A DNA stretch of 16,012 nt from an uncultured Verrucomicrobiota bacterium (GTDB taxonomy: Bacteria > Verrucomicrobiota > Kiritimatiellia > RFP12 > UBA1067), in contig CALYRV010000036.1 of assembly GCA_945483525.1 (NCBI GenBank), forward strand, positions 1 through 16,012, in the 5' to 3' direction. Of the stretch, positions 15,033 through 16,012 are shown in pieces. The notes beneath the pieces are model-generated. The model saw only the letters and a list, made by a program, of their open reading frames with translations, was not told the DNA's origin and did no database searches. Positions within the stretch are counted from its first letter, which is position 1; every line of letters starts with the position of its first letter. Position numbers and translations under genes: made by a program.

Positions 15033-15663
15033 TTCGAAGAACATCCAACAACGAATCCGTAGTGATGAATCTACCCTTCACGCGATGAACGATAATCCGG
15101 CCGATAAGCGCCGACTCAAAGTCTGAAAGGCATACCCCGTCCTTTCTGTCCTGAAGGATGCGAATCAAGTCTTTAGTCGTAAGCTTATATTTCGAATCAT
15201 GGCCGGAAATAAAGAAATTTGTCAATTTTACAGCAATATACGTCAATGGGGACAATCCCCTTGACATCCACTGGTAAACATCTGCAATCATCAGCGAACA
15301 GCGCAATGGGCGCGCGGCGCAAAGAAGTTTCGGCATAAACTCAGAAACATACAACACGAGAAAGGCTGCCGTGAAGCTCCAGATTGTCTTCGATACCGAC
15401 CCGGAACAGAGTCTCAGCGCTAATGCAGCACTTGCCGCCGAGTAGGTAACATTCGCGAGGTTGTTACCGATCAAGATAGTCGTCGTGGTCCGTCCCATGT
15501 CAGATAGCGCCTTCTGAATGATCTTCGCCTTACGGCCGCCTTCTCGGGACAAATGCAAAACACGTTCACGACTGACGGATAAAAAAGCTGTTTCCGCTCC
15601 AGAACAGAAAGCCGAGCATCCCAGCGCGACAAGAGCTATCACGGCCAGCAAAAATGTTATCAT
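15025..15663 (-). CDS. CNNM (DUF21) membrane protein lacking CBS domains
   Basis: A 212-residue membrane protein equal to the N-terminal CNNM domain of the CorC/hemolysin family (metal ion efflux, usually Mg2+ or related). Signature runs are SAFCSGAETAFLSVSRERV (17-35), TTTTILIGNNLANVTYSAAS, and VSEFMPKLLCAARPL, the last in place of the usual GEIxPK. Three to four hydrophobic segments are visible. After the short linker GVCLSDFESALIGRIIVHRVKGRF the protein stops where the first CBS domain would begin, and the 60 bases downstream hold no CBS remnant, so it is either a genuine CNNM-only form or a trimmed paralogue. The start is well supported by AGGAGG and an ATGA overlap with the preceding CorC-type gene, suggesting the two products act together, perhaps as a heterodimer. 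Confidence 0.85.
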   Translation of the reverse strand: MITFLLAVIALVALGCSAFCSGAETAFLSVSRERVLHLSREGGRKAKIIQKALSDMGRTTTTILIGNNLANVTYSAASAALALRLCSGSVSKTIWSFTAAFLVLYVSEFMPKLLCAARPLRCSLMIADVYQWMSRGLSPLTYIAVKLTNFFISGHDSKYKLTTKDLIRILQDRKDGVCLSDFESALIGRIIVHRVKGRFITTDSLLDVLRSE

Positions 15664-16012
15664 GCGTTATCCTCCTCGGTCTTCTCAACAGCCTCATCAG
15701 TTTCGGCGATAATCTCTTCATCCGAATCCGCTTCCGGATGTTCAAGAATCTCGAGTTTAACCAGAGTTACACGCCGATGGCGACGCTTCAGAACCGTCGC
15801 CCTGACGCCATCTGCAACGATCTGCTGTCCTACATGCGGAATCCGTTCGGCATGAAACTGTAGCCATCCGGACAGACGATCTGCATCCTCAGCCTCAAGT
15901 TCAATATCCAGCGTACGATTGATCTCGTCGAGCGATACGCGTCCGTCCACCTCCCATACCCCCAAGCTCTTCAATTTCCTTTTGTCTCTGACTTTCGGCT
16001 TCAAAAATCTTT
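15660..16012 (-). CDS. CorC/HlyC-family protein, C-terminal part only (5' end outside window)
   Basis: The frame is open from the right edge to the stop at 15660-15662; the in-window TTG at 16004 is not a credible start because the frame continues beyond the window. The visible 117 residues contain the CorC_HlyC domain: GVWEVDGRVSLDEINRTL, then EDADRLSGWLQFHAERIPH, GQQIVADGVRATVLKRRHRR, matching the 'G..SLDELN ... L.GLV...LGRIP..GD.V..G...EV' pattern of CNNM-CBS-CorC_HlyC transporters. It ends in a strongly acidic tail (PEADSDEEIIAETDEAVEKT). The full protein probably carries a CNNM membrane domain and two CBS domains upstream. It overlaps the CNNM-only gene by ATGA, the tandem arrangement common for this family. 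Confidence 0.85.
   Translation of the reverse strand, partial: RFLKPKVRDKRKLKSLGVWEVDGRVSLDEINRTLDIELEAEDADRLSGWLQFHAERIPHVGQQIVADGVRATVLKRRHRRVTLVKLEILEHPEADSDEEIIAETDEAVEKTEEDNA
15671..15676 (-). promoter_or_regulatory. Shine-Dalgarno site of the CNNM gene
   Basis: AGGAGG on the minus strand, seven bases before ATG 15663 and inside the last codons of the preceding gene. It fixes the start of the truncated CNNM protein. Confidence 0.7.

Overview
The window is an almost gap-free run of ten genes, all on the minus strand, so transcription goes from high to low coordinates. The gene mix suggests a PVC-superphylum bacterium, most likely a gut or rumen relative of Kiritimatiellota/Lentisphaerota: a giant secreted C10-type protease with a beta-helix stalk, a serine hydrolase fused to a CE15-like glucuronoyl esterase, a divergent ECF sigma factor with a membrane papain-like protease, and tandem CNNM/CorC proteins. 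This placement is an inference from gene content and protein style; no rRNA or other decisive marker is present except recA, which could be used to test it.

In order of transcription: (i) 16012-15025 holds the C-terminal end of a CorC/CNNM-type protein (entering from outside the window) and a short CNNM-only membrane protein, joined by an ATGA overlap. (ii) A 73-base gap carries the best promoter in the window (a perfect TATAAT) beside an 18-base near-palindrome, reading into a 1702-residue secreted C10 (streptopain-like) cysteine protease with three beta-helix modules. (iii) recA starts 6 bases after that gene, overlaps queC (GTGA), and is followed by an NhaC-family antiporter and, through an ATGA overlap, the two-enzyme serine hydrolase/CE15 fusion. 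(iv) A small GGQ-domain ribosome-rescue factor follows. (v) A tight three-gene module comes next: an ECF-like sigma factor, a small soluble protein of unknown family, and a papain-like protease that sits on the cytosolic side of a single membrane anchor and has a cysteine-rich extracytoplasmic domain. (vi) A secreted protein of unknown family runs off the left end.

The most interesting candidate is module (v). A sigma factor, a small partner and a membrane protease with an outside domain are arranged as a signal-to-transcription device would be: stress or ligand outside, proteolysis inside, release or control of a sigma factor. This is a hypothesis from gene order and domain content only. A second theme is four short arrays with a seven-base period: two fill intergenic gaps (after queC and after the CE15 fusion) and two lie in frame inside queC and the CE15 fusion gene. 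They look like dispersed heptanucleotide repeats that the genome tolerates inside proteins. No tRNA, rRNA, CRISPR array, insertion sequence or prophage gene was seen, and no gap without a gene exceeds 75 bases.
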